A stretch of 64,000 bases of DNA from NCBI RefSeq assembly GCF_934476685.1, contig NZ_CAKSNX010000001.1, positions 248,001 to 312,000 on the forward strand, written 5' to 3'. The notes beneath the pieces were generated by a model. It was given only the letters and a program-made list of their open reading frames with translations, ran no database searches and was not told the origin of the DNA. A program made the translations under genes and the position numbers. Below are positions 9,801 to 18,066 of the stretch, one piece after another (within the stretch, counting starts at the first letter, position 1; every line of letters starts with the position of its first letter). This stretch comes from an uncultured Ruminococcus sp. (lineage in GTDB: Bacteria; Bacillota; Clostridia; Oscillospirales; Ruminococcaceae).

Positions 9801-12240
9801 TGTAAAGCCTCAGGGTACAGTAAAGATAGGCTCGCTCACTTCCGACAGCAGTTTCAGAAACAGCTATGATTTCACACGCTGGAGCAACAGATCGCAGGAG
9901 GTATCCATTACCGACAGCGACACTCTCAGCGGAATAGATCATGTTGAATATCTCAGAACAGATAAGATCTATAATGAAACGCAGGCTGCTAAGGCGGCAG
10001 GCTGGATGAGAGCAGATAACCTCAGTACTTCATTCAGCATCTCTCCAGATGAAAAGGTCATCATTTATGTTCATATAGTGGACAAGGCGGGAAATGAAAC
10101 ATACATTTCCTCAAACGGTGTTATCTTCGATGCGACAAAGCCTGTTGTTGAAAAGGAAGCACCGCAGATAAAGATCACTCCGGGCAAGACCTCATTCTCA
10201 GGCGTGTTCAACTCAGATGTTCCTTTCGATATCAGAGTAGTTGATCCGTCAACAGGCGCAGATGTTTATTCAGGACTTTCCAGCGTAACATATGAAGTCA
10301 TAAATATGGGTACAGTAACGTCAAGCGGAACATTGTTCAGAGGCGGAGCTGAAATGACAAAGGTTTATGACAAAACAGCAGCGCTTACAATAAACAGTGC
10401 CGCAAACAACAGCAATGATGTAACGCTGAGAATTTATGCGTCAGATAATGCAGGAAATTCAAGTGCAAAGAACTATGACCTTTCTATCGACATAACAAAG
10501 CCTTCTATCAGACTTTCATATGACAATAACAGCGTAAGAAATGATAAGTATTTCAAGAATGACAGAACGGCAGTTATCGAGGTGACGGAGCGTAACTTCA
10601 GCGCAGACGATATCAAGATAGACATAAAGAACTCAGAGGGTTCAGTTCCCCGTGTATCAGGCTGGACGCAGGTGTCAAGCGGTTCGGGCAATGGTGATAA
10701 TGCAGTATGGAGAACGACAGTTAAATTTGATACTGACGGAAAGTATAATGTAAATATCACAGGCGCAGATAAGGCAGGAAACAGCGACAGCGGATTGAAT
10801 ATCGTGTCAGGCACAGCTGCCGCAAAGGACTTTGTGATCGACAAGACTGCTCCTGAACTTACCGTAAGCTATGACAATAATTCAGCACAGCACGGCAATT
10901 ACTACGATTCAGCAAGAAAAGCAACTATCACCATAAAGGAACATAATTTCAGCAAAAATGACGCAAGCGTTTCCCTTACAGCAAGACTTGACGGCAAGGA
11001 TATTTCAAAGCCTAAGCAGTCAGACTGGAGCGGCTCAAACGACAGTTATGTTTCCACGATAGAGTACAAAGCCGACGGAGATTACACCTTTGGCATAAAG
11101 TATACGGACCTTGCAGGAAACGAGATAAAGACATATGCAGATGACAGTTTCCATATCGACACAGTCAAGCCGGTCGTAAAGATCAGCGGTGTTGAGGATA
11201 AGGCGGCATACAGTTCAAAGGCAGCTCCTGAGATAACATTCTCCGATATAAACTTTAACGCCGACAGCATCAGCGTTACTTTGACAGGCGCAAACAAGGG
11301 CGAGGTAAAGAACTTCAAATACACCGTCAAGGAAACAAAGAACGGCGTAAAATATGTATTTGATAATATCGAAGAGATAAAGGATAATGATGATATCTAT
11401 ACTCTTACAGCCGTAACAAAGGATATGGCTGGCAATGAGAATGAAAAAGCCCAGGTAGTTTTCTCAGTAAACCGTTTCGGTTCAACATATGAACTGGACA
11501 GCGCAACAGGAAAGCTCAATAACTCATTCATAAAAGAACCGCAGGATGTAGTGATCTCGGAATACAATGCAAACAAGCTTGCAGATCAGACCATTACTAT
11601 CGTAAAGAATGAAAAGGTCATCACTCTCGTTAAGGATAAAGATTATTCCGTAAGCGTTGAGGGCGGCGACGGAAAATGGTACAAGTACATTTATACTATT
11701 TTCAAGAGCAATTTTGAAGATGACGGTATTTACAGCATAAAGGTACATTCAGTGGATGAGGCAGGAAATGTTGCGGAAAATACTCTTGATACAAAGGTAA
11801 CAGACATAAGCTTTGCGGTAGATAAAACTCCGCCAGAGATAATCGTCACAAACCTTGAATCAAATAAAACATATCCTGTAACAAAGCTTGACGTTCGCAT
11901 TTCAGCAAGTGATAATATACAGCTTTCAAGTGTACAGGTAATGCTTGACGGAAAGGAAGCAGGCAGCTGGAATGAAGCGGAAACAGAAAAGATACTCAGT
12001 GCAAACGGCGACTTTATCGTTTCTGTTGACGGAAATTCAACTTCGGCACATACTATGAAGATAATCTGCACCGATAAGGCCGGAAATACTTCCGAGGCTG
12101 AGTTTACAGACTTCTATGTAACGACCAACTTCTGGGTAAGATTTTATAACAACAAGCCTGCGTTCTTCGGAACTCTGGGCGGAATACTTCTTCTGATCGC
12201 AGCAGTGGTATTTGTTATAGTAAAGAAAAAGAGAAGATAA
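3811..12240 (+). CDS. Giant cell-surface protein with Ig-like repeats
   Basis: 2809 residues. A signal peptide lies at about 1-32 (basic start, hydrophobic core, likely cut after VTA) and a C-terminal membrane helix is followed by KKKRR, with no LPxTG sorting motif, so it is probably membrane-anchored and faces outward. Near residue 245 there is a BIG2-like unit (VATVDEDGTVTFKKAGTVKITA). Most of the rest consists of Ig-like beta domains ending in DxAGN. The motif YDNNSxxNxxYYKSxRTA recurs about seven times; five of these start exactly 324 bases apart (8167, 8491, 8815, 9139, 9463). The role could be adhesion, binding of polysaccharide or spacing from the wall. It is the last gene of the kinase operon and is followed by a strong terminator. 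Confidence 0.88.
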   Translation: MKNISTFQRVCSLSMAFALMVSSTSVLEVTAEGLAPDGSESFVFNVHNIKDSPVKGAKVTLKNDDLGILIDRTTDENGTVEFPEFEEWKNSDDALILDFEVSKNGYKSSSDSIDVSEENTRNVILSALDSVDFSDVTVQPYNAPFNDEENDAVAVISNDEDCTVKYNIDGGDFSEEVPSVKDTGTYKVGVRLSKSGYKTSTKYYTAVVEKGERELSFKYPDPSDIIFDDENETVFENPIEGTFADEVTYSSDNDDVATVDEDGTVTFKKAGTVKITATAEENDSYKAFSASYKITALESHDEIYFDISEPMEKVYQPDMKFQNTARYGDEKLKYSIIKQTLDGKEITDGAEIDSESGELTVNSAGEFVVKAESSSDSSAYTEYTLIVNRADQPEFVYSDPSLTVKCGATLNKAILNKVSSGELTYSVQSGGNVVSVDKKEGLIEPLQSGGKALIVVKIAGDNKYNEKISTFEVETKKGVLGIRAAKDTCEIKFGSSQREADPGFTGKNDDAADTVFSCSSDDDIAEIDPKSGKLTINNKLALGDYIVTITAKAENYEDKVFKIKVSVVMNESADVIDIKGTEGENGWYTSYVTISPKADYEGIAYGQNDVFQKELILEDGIHKNDVFGKRKSDESIEKDKNGVDVKIDTVPPEVVNVTCNGETLDNVDDLVTSKGNISIGVSAMDNGSGIEKFVFKLGGTKTEISTDSGSDNIEVLKDGTVNAKLDIAPERVSSLEYKIVDRAGNSTEWKKTSKNFVSDNTKPEITFDGVEKDKDKVAIGSKTVTIRIEEPNIKTLSGGNIATVNIEKDGEEYNGIPPIKFVEQRKNTGIYTANVTFKEVGNYRINVSCEDICGNSNSAVSDEDGIIVGEEKPSTSVEFNSTNEADIYGADRTAAVEINSQYVDFGSLKAVCEITTLDGTKINSNGLAEELTKKLSDKTLWKHDEESGTYKLEGLKFDVEGNYKFYINYGDKTLTETFSFCIDKSEPTDLGIEYKQKNFDTFLETITFGFYKPDVDVTLKASDNISGIAEFEYWTVDSDGNESEHITIKNSSDGVFASYTFNINKTYKGKIHFIAKDKAGRVCNSEENLVIEETPPVIELSTDKVSNKIGEVKIKITEENFDPTKTKIELFDRDLNSKYEPVKNFTPEFTSEEGSNVHTAVVTIDKAGIYKLVVDSTDKAGNEAEQKYIEFSVVENLDESDKIIQFEGDNDKKYFDNTRNARLCINAESIDVKLLSAKVTAVDVNGNEVADQDHRSIAEKLQADFNDMIQDPDNWRTEGTGRDKNYYLFYDKSEYPLEFTASANYTLEISYNGKKADAKSFCVDKESPVDLNITYDTSSFVINKLLNELPINFFNDSVDVTITASDRIAGISKLDYDYVDVNGNGIGNNSVVENSLTTYADNSIVSYTFTLEPQFKGKIKLTAYDKSNNSKTFNKKDEDGRDIVDVVDNERSVIDVSYDNNSAENDDYYKSPRTATITIQEDNFYSENVKVTVSKREFGNSEFVDEVLNDLKFKHTEGNVYTAKVTFDEDCEYKLYVEAKDYSGHTSTYSDSFMVDKIKPVIDVTYDNNSAENENYYKSSRTAEIKITEDNFSADNVEIIVERRANDSSEYISSTVKPDFTSDGNIHTMTYTFSDDADYKFSVKCTDLAGNEQEEAYSTDFTVDNIKPVINVTYDNNSAENGNYYKSSRTATIKINEHNFYANGVKIVVEKRANNSSSYTSTVVKPDFTSNGDIHTMTYTFSDNADYKFSVECTDLAGNEQEEAYSTDFTVDKIKPVVNVTYDNNSAENGNYYKSSRTATIKINEHNFYADGVKIVVEKRANNSSSYTSTVVNPDFTSNGDIHTMTYTFSDDADYKFSVECTDLAGNEQNAVYKDEFTVDKTKPVINVTYDNNSASNSRYFKAARTATIKVTEHNFDTKNGSKLTVTAKDASGRTVKTYADSITSWTKSGDVYTAKVEFKDDANYTFDFAYTDMAGNTSGRVNYGSSKAPESFTVDTVKPQGTVKIGSLTSDSSFRNSYDFTRWSNRSQEVSITDSDTLSGIDHVEYLRTDKIYNETQAAKAAGWMRADNLSTSFSISPDEKVIIYVHIVDKAGNETYISSNGVIFDATKPVVEKEAPQIKITPGKTSFSGVFNSDVPFDIRVVDPSTGADVYSGLSSVTYEVINMGTVTSSGTLFRGGAEMTKVYDKTAALTINSAANNSNDVTLRIYASDNAGNSSAKNYDLSIDITKPSIRLSYDNNSVRNDKYFKNDRTAVIEVTERNFSADDIKIDIKNSEGSVPRVSGWTQVSSGSGNGDNAVWRTTVKFDTDGKYNVNITGADKAGNSDSGLNIVSGTAAAKDFVIDKTAPELTVSYDNNSAQHGNYYDSARKATITIKEHNFSKNDASVSLTARLDGKDISKPKQSDWSGSNDSYVSTIEYKADGDYTFGIKYTDLAGNEIKTYADDSFHIDTVKPVVKISGVEDKAAYSSKAAPEITFSDINFNADSISVTLTGANKGEVKNFKYTVKETKNGVKYVFDNIEEIKDNDDIYTLTAVTKDMAGNENEKAQVVFSVNRFGSTYELDSATGKLNNSFIKEPQDVVISEYNANKLADQTITIVKNEKVITLVKDKDYSVSVEGGDGKWYKYIYTIFKSNFEDDGIYSIKVHSVDEAGNVAENTLDTKVTDISFAVDKTPPEIIVTNLESNKTYPVTKLDVRISASDNIQLSSVQVMLDGKEAGSWNEAETEKILSANGDFIVSVDGNSTSAHTMKIICTDKAGNTSEAEFTDFYVTTNFWVRFYNNKPAFFGTLGGILLLIAAVVFVIVKKKRR
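8167..9786 (+). repeat. Tandem 324-bp coding repeats
   Basis: Inside the giant surface gene, units that begin with the codons for V-(I/V)-(D/N)-V-(T/S)-YDNNS start at 8167, 8491, 8815, 9139 and 9463, an exact 324-base (108-residue) period. The units at 8815-9138 and 9139-9462 are nearly identical base for base, which shows recent duplication or gene conversion, while the first and last are more diverged. Related but looser copies lie near 10510 and 10855. Confidence 0.93.
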
Positions 12241-12275
12241 AGTAACGTATATTTTCTTTGTCTGAGAAATTTGTG

Positions 12276-12308
12276 AAAGCGGATAATGTTCACCATTATC
12301 CGCTTTTT
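12276..12308 (+). terminator. Rho-independent terminator after the giant surface gene
   Basis: A perfect 13-base stem (12276-12288 with 12294-12306) with the loop TTCAC, running into a T-rich tail. It ends the operon that starts with the FHA gene. Confidence 0.93.
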
Positions 12309-12354
12309 ACAGCAAAAATCTGCACAGCAGGCAAACGAATGGGGAAGATAAAAA

Positions 12355-13809
12355 ATGAAAAAAGGGGCGAACAGATCCCGTATCATAGAAGCCATATTTT
12401 TTACAGCGGTATTTGCGGAACTTTTTATCTGGATAATGTTTAGAAAGTTTGATTCGCTGGACGAATTATGGATATTCAATATGGGGCTTAATATCTCAAG
12501 AGGACTTAAACCTTACAGCGAGGTGAGCATCATAACTACACCGCTGTCCCATATGATATCTGCCCTTGTCATAAAAATATTCGGCGAACAGCTTGCTGTA
12601 ATGCGTTTCCTTGCGGTAATGCTCGCCTTTGGTGATTGTCTGCTTGTTTACAGGATTTTGTGTACAGTAAAAGTGAACAGGACTTTTTCGCTGATAATAA
12701 GCGGCTTTGTGAGCCTTTTGTATTCAATGGTATTTACATATGACTATAATCAACTTATATTGAATATGACGATCTTAGCTCTTTATATGCAGCTTAAAGC
12801 ACTGGATATGCAGGAGGGGAAAGCAGAGAATTTTCTCATAGCAGCTGAGGTCATAGGTGCGGCTGCGGTGTTCTGCAAACAGACAACAGGTATTTTTGTC
12901 TTTGCAGCTGTGACTATCTCAAATGTGCTGATATGCACAAAGAAATACGGCAAAGGCAGTAAAAAGACTGCAAAAACAGTTTTAAGCGGACTTGCAGCCT
13001 TGCTTATAATGGGAATTATCTTTCTTTCATATCTTCTTTTTACAAATACCGCAGGGGATTTTATAAGGTACTGCTTTATCGGCATAAAGGAGTTTGACAA
13101 TAAGGAATCCATCATGGAGTTTGCGCTTGAATCGCCCATAGGTTTTGTAACTGTGGTATGCACAATAGCTGTTCTCCTGTGTGCAATGATAAGGTGTGTG
13201 AAAAAAAGCGATATCACCGCACAGATAATTCTTGCAGCGTTTTTTGGACTTCTGCCGACAGTTTATCCCATAGCAGATATAACACATTCATTTATCCCAT
13301 TTATGATAATAATAATTCTTCTTGTATATCTGCTGAAAGAAAAGTCAGATAAGATCAATATGAAAGGCGAAAATTTAGGCATACTTCTCACCGCAGCAAT
13401 ATGCCTTGTGTCATCAGCCGCATTTACATTCGATGATAAGATGAATTTTTCCGATATAAAGCACTATAAGTTTATCCCTATGGACAGTTCAATAGAGGAA
13501 CAGATAAAGCTTATAGACGAAAGTATCATACAAATGAACGGGAAAACAGCCATACTTGACGCCTCGGCAGCTGTTTATATGATACCGCTGGATATATACA
13601 ATAAAGATCTTGATATGTTCCTAAAAGGCAATCTTGGCGGAAAAGCAAAGGATATATTGAACGAAAGATCAGCTGAGTTTGACTATATTTATGTTTTAAA
13701 GGAAGGACTTTCACACAACTGGCAGTACCCGACAGAGTGTGATGAAGAAGTAAGAAAAAATGCAGAAAAAGAAGATGAGGTATTGATCTATGATGTTTAC
13801 AAAAAGTAA
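12355..13809 (+). CDS. Polytopic membrane protein, GT-C glycosyltransferase-like
   Basis: 484 residues with about ten to twelve hydrophobic helices and a soluble C-terminal part of roughly 120 residues. The first loop carries DSLDELWIFNMG and then RGLKPYSEVS, a layout typical of GT-C enzymes (family 39 and relatives), where an acidic pair in the first outer loop is catalytic and a Pro-Tyr segment follows. Such enzymes move sugars from lipid-phosphate carriers to proteins or glycolipids outside the membrane. A GGGGA site lies about nine bases before the ATG. It overlaps the next membrane protein by 20 bases. The neighbouring giant secreted protein is a plausible acceptor, but that is inference. 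Confidence 0.65.
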   Translation: MKKGANRSRIIEAIFFTAVFAELFIWIMFRKFDSLDELWIFNMGLNISRGLKPYSEVSIITTPLSHMISALVIKIFGEQLAVMRFLAVMLAFGDCLLVYRILCTVKVNRTFSLIISGFVSLLYSMVFTYDYNQLILNMTILALYMQLKALDMQEGKAENFLIAAEVIGAAAVFCKQTTGIFVFAAVTISNVLICTKKYGKGSKKTAKTVLSGLAALLIMGIIFLSYLLFTNTAGDFIRYCFIGIKEFDNKESIMEFALESPIGFVTVVCTIAVLLCAMIRCVKKSDITAQIILAAFFGLLPTVYPIADITHSFIPFMIIIILLVYLLKEKSDKINMKGENLGILLTAAICLVSSAAFTFDDKMNFSDIKHYKFIPMDSSIEEQIKLIDESIIQMNGKTAILDASAAVYMIPLDIYNKDLDMFLKGNLGGKAKDILNERSAEFDYIYVLKEGLSHNWQYPTECDEEVRKNAEKEDEVLIYDVYKK

Positions 13810-15343
13810 GACAGCAAAAAACAAAGAACCAAAAGAAATAAAAGAAATCAGTGAAGAACTGACCTCTCAGACAAAGAAGATAATAATGATGATAACGGTG
13901 TTTATCTCTCTGGCTGTGCTTATGCTGTGCTATTCAAGGGGCATATCGGGAAATGATTTCTGGTGGCATATAAAGGTCGGCGAGTGGATACTGGATAACG
14001 GCTATGTGCCTAGCCATGACATTTTTTCATGGTATGGTATGAGTGAAAATATCTCGTGGACACCGCACGAATGGCTCTCGGACGTTATTTTCTATCTTGT
14101 ATATTCAGCGGCAGGACAAGCGGGGATATTTATTTTATCACTTTTGTCTGCTGCCATAATGGTGCTGCTCATAGGTATAAGACTAAAAGAAAAGCTTTTC
14201 TGCAATATGCCTGTTACCCTTTGCTATATATGCTTTTTTACAGTACTGACAAGTATGTTCTTTTACGGCAGACCGCACCTTTTCAGCTATTTTCTTATGT
14301 TTGCATTGTTTTATGTTTTGTATAAGTTCAGGGATAACGAAAATTATAAGGGCATATTTGCCCTGCCGCTTATAGCTGCATTGTGGAGCAACCTCCACGG
14401 CGGTTCATCGAATATGGCATATATCATACCGATAGTTTTCCTTGTGACAAATCTTAAACAGTTCAGCTGCGCAAGACTTGAGGGCAGAAAGTTTACCAAA
14501 AAACAGATCATTATAACCTGTGCAATGATAATAGGTGCAGCGGCAGCCATATTTGTAAACCCTGTTGGAAAAGATGTTTTCCTTTACCCTTATAAAAGTA
14601 TGAGCGACAGTTTTATGCTTGATGTTATCAGCGAGTGGGCCTCACCCGACGCAAAACAGATCTCGCAGATACTTTGCTTCTTTGTGCCGATATTCCTTAT
14701 CGGACATGGTATGATCTTTTCGGAAAAGAAACTGAATTTCACAGATACAGCATATTTTCTGATGTTCCTCTATCTGTTTTTCAGAAGTTCAAGATTTATA
14801 ATGCTTTTCTGTATTGCGGCTGTGTTCTTTGCAGCGGACTATATAGCAGATATAAAGAGCAGGAATATAAAGAAAAAATCTGAGAAAGCAGCGGTCGGCT
14901 TGCTGTGCGTGCTGTTTGCAGGACTAAGCTTTTACGGCGCAGGAAAAATGGTCATACTGAATGATTCCGACAGCCTTGTATCAACAGCGCTGGATCAGAA
15001 AATGGTTGACTATGTGAAAAATGATCCTTCAGAGCGACTGTTCAATGACTATAACTATGGTGAAACTCTTATATATAATAATGTAGAGGTGTTCTTTGAC
15101 GCAAGAGCAGACTTGTATGCGCAGAAAAATATAATGAGGGACGGTGTAGGACTTCTCTATCTTCAGCAGACAAGCAAAAATTCAACAGAAAAATATATTG
15201 ATGTTGAAAAAATGATAGACAAATATGATTTCGACGGATTTCTTATTTCAAAATCAAGACCGCTCTATGTTTATCTGCTCAATGCAGACGGGTATGAGCT
15301 TGTATATGAAACCTCAGACGCAGGGTATTTCAAACGCAGTTAA
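13790..15343 (+). CDS. Polytopic membrane protein, possible GT-C type
   Basis: 517 residues with a Lys-rich N-terminal cytoplasmic tail, about ten membrane helices and a soluble C-terminal domain of roughly 120 residues. The first outer loop contains DFWWHIKVGEWIL, then VPSHDIFSW and WTPHEWLSD. This Trp/His/Asp-rich loop is seen in uncharacterised membrane proteins related to GT-C transferases. It starts inside the end of the previous gene (ATGATG at 13790, either Met possible, with GAGG about ten bases upstream), so the two are probably translated together and may act as a pair. No specific substrate can be assigned. Confidence 0.6.
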   Translation: MMFTKSKTAKNKEPKEIKEISEELTSQTKKIIMMITVFISLAVLMLCYSRGISGNDFWWHIKVGEWILDNGYVPSHDIFSWYGMSENISWTPHEWLSDVIFYLVYSAAGQAGIFILSLLSAAIMVLLIGIRLKEKLFCNMPVTLCYICFFTVLTSMFFYGRPHLFSYFLMFALFYVLYKFRDNENYKGIFALPLIAALWSNLHGGSSNMAYIIPIVFLVTNLKQFSCARLEGRKFTKKQIIITCAMIIGAAAAIFVNPVGKDVFLYPYKSMSDSFMLDVISEWASPDAKQISQILCFFVPIFLIGHGMIFSEKKLNFTDTAYFLMFLYLFFRSSRFIMLFCIAAVFFAADYIADIKSRNIKKKSEKAAVGLLCVLFAGLSFYGAGKMVILNDSDSLVSTALDQKMVDYVKNDPSERLFNDYNYGETLIYNNVEVFFDARADLYAQKNIMRDGVGLLYLQQTSKNSTEKYIDVEKMIDKYDFDGFLISKSRPLYVYLLNADGYELVYETSDAGYFKRS

Positions 15344-15390
15344 ATTGCAAACGCAGTGAAACTGCGTTTGAATATATCCTGCGTTTTCCT
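15331..15390 (+). terminator. Duplicated-arm hairpin, possible terminator
   Basis: CAAACGCAGT occurs at 15331-15340 (the last codons of the upstream gene) and again at 15348-15357; its reverse complement follows at 15361-15370 and a shorter copy at 15379-15387. The inner pair forms a perfect 10-base stem with a GAA loop. The outer 3' arm runs into TTTTCCTTTT, so either of two stems could form and terminate. The sigma-factor gene begins about 80 bases later. Confidence 0.6.
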
Positions 15391-15468
15391 TTTAACATAA
15401 ATTTAACATTTAGTTTGAAACTGCCGCAGCCTGAAACGCTACTATTATAACAAAGGGAGGTGAGGCTG

Positions 15469-16044
15469 ATGGCTGTAATTTTAAAGCAGAAAAACAGAAG
15501 CATTGATAACGGCAGCACTGAAGCTTTCAGAAAAATATATGAGCAGACAAACAGAAAGATATACAGCCGTATCATTGCAGGGGCAGCGGACAGATCTGAC
15601 GCAGAGGATATTTTTCAGGAAACCTATGTTGACCTATTTAACGCATTAAAAACAGGACGGGAGATATCAGAGCCGGAAGCATATCTGATGACTATCGCTA
15701 GGCGCAAGCTTTATGTTTATTACAAACAGCTCAACAGGGTAAGAAAAAGAGAAACAGCCGTATCGGAGGACGAAAACAGAGATATTGATCCCGATGAAAT
15801 GGCTCTTGAAAATTACAGTATTGAGGACAGCGTTGTGAACGTTAAGCTGTATGAAGAAATATCGGTCAGACTCAGAGAAAAGCCTGATATAACTCAGCGG
15901 ATATTCGCAATGTTTTACAGCCTTGATATGGCGATCCCGGAAATTGCAGAAAGCCTGTCCGTGTCAGAATCCTTTGTGAAGAACAGATTATACAGAACGT
16001 TAAAGGAATTTCGCAGCCTTTATGGAAAGGAGGAATCATTATGA
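15469..16044 (+). CDS. RNA polymerase sigma factor, ECF type
   Basis: 191 residues. Sigma region 2 is visible at about 35-95 (DAEDIFQETYVDLFNAL, then AYLMTIARRKLYVYY) and region 4 at about 140-185 (IPEIAESLSVSESFVKNRLYRTLKEF, a helix-turn-helix). Region 3 is absent, as in ECF (group 4) factors. I place the start at ATG 15469, with GGGAGG about eight bases upstream; the GTG at 15460 lies inside that ribosome site. The stop overlaps the start of the membrane partner gene (ATGA at 16041), the usual arrangement for a sigma factor with its anti-sigma factor. Its target promoters are not identifiable here. Confidence 0.88.
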   Translation: MAVILKQKNRSIDNGSTEAFRKIYEQTNRKIYSRIIAGAADRSDAEDIFQETYVDLFNALKTGREISEPEAYLMTIARRKLYVYYKQLNRVRKRETAVSEDENRDIDPDEMALENYSIEDSVVNVKLYEEISVRLREKPDITQRIFAMFYSLDMAIPEIAESLSVSESFVKNRLYRTLKEFRSLYGKEESL

Positions 16045-17834
16045 GAGAAAAGGATTTTTATAAAAAGCTGATTGACGAGTATATGACCGATACAAGCTCT
16101 GATACAGAGAGATCTCCCTCATCGGGTAAATTTGATGAGATAGAAAAAAGAATTTTGCTTTCAGATGACGGCATATCCCATAATATTAAAGAAAATACAG
16201 AAAATATAGAAAATGCAGAAAGCAATAAAAAGATCAGACTTCGCAGAGGCGGATTTGCCGCAGCGTGTGTGGCAGCTGTCGTATTCTGTACAGCGGGTGT
16301 GTTTGCAGCTTTAAACAGCAGCAGAAAGGCTGATGTGAATACTCACAAGGCAGTATCATCACCGCAAACGGACGTCATTTCGGATATGAGCAGTAAAAGT
16401 GATACAGATAGCAGTATAAATAATGACACTCCCGATGAGTATTACAACGATCTTGAGTCGCTTATATCCGCATCAGGAATGGTGAAGCAGATATTATATA
16501 TATGGGGAGATGTTAAGGACGGTTATCTCTATACAAGCTGCTACGATCAATATGTATGGCACTATGACGACAGTAAAATGAACAGTCAGGATGAACATTA
16601 CCAGTGGTCTGAAGAGCCGTCAGGTCAAAACAAAGAGTATGACGTGACGATGTATGAAACATATTTTCCCCTTGGGGACGATTCGGAAGGTATGTTAGGC
16701 TTTGAAACAGGAAAAGTCTATGTGATATTTACCGTTGACGGCAACAAGCCTGTTAATGATCGGCAGTGGCTTTTTGAGGTCAATAACGGAGTATGTACCT
16801 CAGTGAATGACCCCGACGGAATGAGCTTTACATTAAGTCAGCTGTATTTCTCAGAACAGAATGATATGTATGATGAACAGGACATCAGCAGCGGATATCT
16901 AAGCAATCAGAAAGCTATGTATGATTTTGCACTTGAAAAATGCAAGGATTATATGCAGGAAGCAGGGCTTAAAAGCTGTACCCTCAGCCAGCCTTATGAT
17001 TACTATGGTGATATAAATGATCCTGCGAATATTTATGTGATGCTTGACGGAGATCAAGCGATAGCCGCTTTTGCATTAAGGATAGCGGCAGGCGGCGGTT
17101 TTGATCCTGTTTATCTTGGTAATCTGTATGAGGATATAGATAATTATAGTATAGGCTTTGAGATAACTGATGAGGACTGGAAAGATTTCAAGGTGCACCG
17201 TGGAATAAAAGGCTTGACCGCTGATCCATCGTCATTCCCTATCAAAAGAGTTATAAATATGGGAGATACCGTTAGAGCAGACTATGATATTTCAGACAGC
17301 AAAACGGATACAGACAGCAGTTCGGTATCCTCCGAGCCTGAAAAAACTGATTACGCATTTTTAAAAGAAAATACAGATATGCGGCTGATACAGGACGGAG
17401 ATAACCGCTATGTTTCTGAGGACGGCGCTTTTACAGTTGAATGCAGTGTTTCGTTTTCTGAGGGCAGGGAAGGTTCAGCAAGGCTTATAATGAAGTTTAC
17501 AAACAATACAGATTATGATATAGTTGCTGACTGCCGTGCGCATCCACGAATGGGCATAAATGCTGAATTTACAGGTGACTATACGATCACAGCTGATTTT
17601 GAAATGGGCGAGCTTGATGCACATTCGACAATGATAAAAAGCTATGATGTGTATTATGAAACTTTCCTGAATGATTATGCCAATGAAGATGATAATTATT
17701 GGAATGATGAAGGCCAGAATACGGTTTATCTGTATTTCTTACTGAAAATAGAAATCATGGGCGATGAAGAAAACAATATAAACGGCTGTGGATATTACTA
17801 CGGCGATCCTATAATGGTAAGTCAGGAAGTGTAG
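16041..17834 (+). CDS. Membrane anti-sigma-like protein with large outer domain
   Basis: 597 residues. A short acidic cytoplasmic head (1-68, starting MREKDFYKKLIDEYM) is followed by one membrane helix at about 70-91 and some 500 residues outside, rich in Asp, Tyr and Ser with a few Ser/Asp linkers. Position and topology fit a membrane anti-sigma factor that holds the ECF factor encoded just upstream, with which it overlaps by 4 bases. No zinc-binding HxxxCxxC motif is seen in the head. The outer region shows no family I can name; the segment around 440-590 looks like a beta-rich domain. A strong terminator follows at 17877. Confidence 0.65.
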   Translation: MREKDFYKKLIDEYMTDTSSDTERSPSSGKFDEIEKRILLSDDGISHNIKENTENIENAESNKKIRLRRGGFAAACVAAVVFCTAGVFAALNSSRKADVNTHKAVSSPQTDVISDMSSKSDTDSSINNDTPDEYYNDLESLISASGMVKQILYIWGDVKDGYLYTSCYDQYVWHYDDSKMNSQDEHYQWSEEPSGQNKEYDVTMYETYFPLGDDSEGMLGFETGKVYVIFTVDGNKPVNDRQWLFEVNNGVCTSVNDPDGMSFTLSQLYFSEQNDMYDEQDISSGYLSNQKAMYDFALEKCKDYMQEAGLKSCTLSQPYDYYGDINDPANIYVMLDGDQAIAAFALRIAAGGGFDPVYLGNLYEDIDNYSIGFEITDEDWKDFKVHRGIKGLTADPSSFPIKRVINMGDTVRADYDISDSKTDTDSSSVSSEPEKTDYAFLKENTDMRLIQDGDNRYVSEDGAFTVECSVSFSEGREGSARLIMKFTNNTDYDIVADCRAHPRMGINAEFTGDYTITADFEMGELDAHSTMIKSYDVYYETFLNDYANEDDNYWNDEGQNTVYLYFLLKIEIMGDEENNINGCGYYYGDPIMVSQEV

Positions 17835-17876
17835 ATCGTATCAGCTAAATAATAAATTGAAAAATCATGATAAGTA

Positions 17877-17918
17877 AAAGTCGGGCGGTCTGCATTATGC
17901 GCACACCGCCCGACTTTT
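17877..17918. terminator. Strong hairpin terminator
   Basis: AAAGTCGGGCGGT at the left pairs with ACCGCCCGACTTT at the right around a loop of about fifteen bases. T-runs on the right and A-runs on the left allow it to work in both directions. It separates the sigma operon from glyS. Confidence 0.92.
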
Positions 17919-17990
17919 CTCCGTACCAACACACAAAAAATGCAAAAGGGAAAATTTCGGCATAAAATGTGCCTGTAAAGGCTTTTTCCC

Positions 17991-18019
17991 TTGACAATAT
18001 CGGCTTTTTGCGGTAAAAT
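17991..18019 (+). promoter_or_regulatory. Promoter for glyS
   Basis: TTGACA at 17991-17996 and TAAAAT at 18014-18019 with an exact 17-base spacer. The leader to glyS is about 40 bases, too short for a T-box, and no T-box consensus is visible. Confidence 0.85.
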
Positions 18020-18066
18020 AGAAGTTATCAGAAATATTCCAAAACAGTAGAGGAGAGTCATTGATT

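Noticed and set aside
3811..12240. LPxTG sortase substrate
   Set aside because: The C-terminus is a plain membrane helix followed by KKKRR; no LPxTG-like motif precedes it.
12258..12443. Short frame of 61 residues before the first GT-C-like gene
   Set aside because: It overlaps the terminator and the real gene in another frame, with no ribosome site.
18001..18066. T-box riboswitch upstream of glyS
   Set aside because: The leader after the TTGACA/TAAAAT promoter is only about 40 bases, and no T-box consensus or specifier loop is present.
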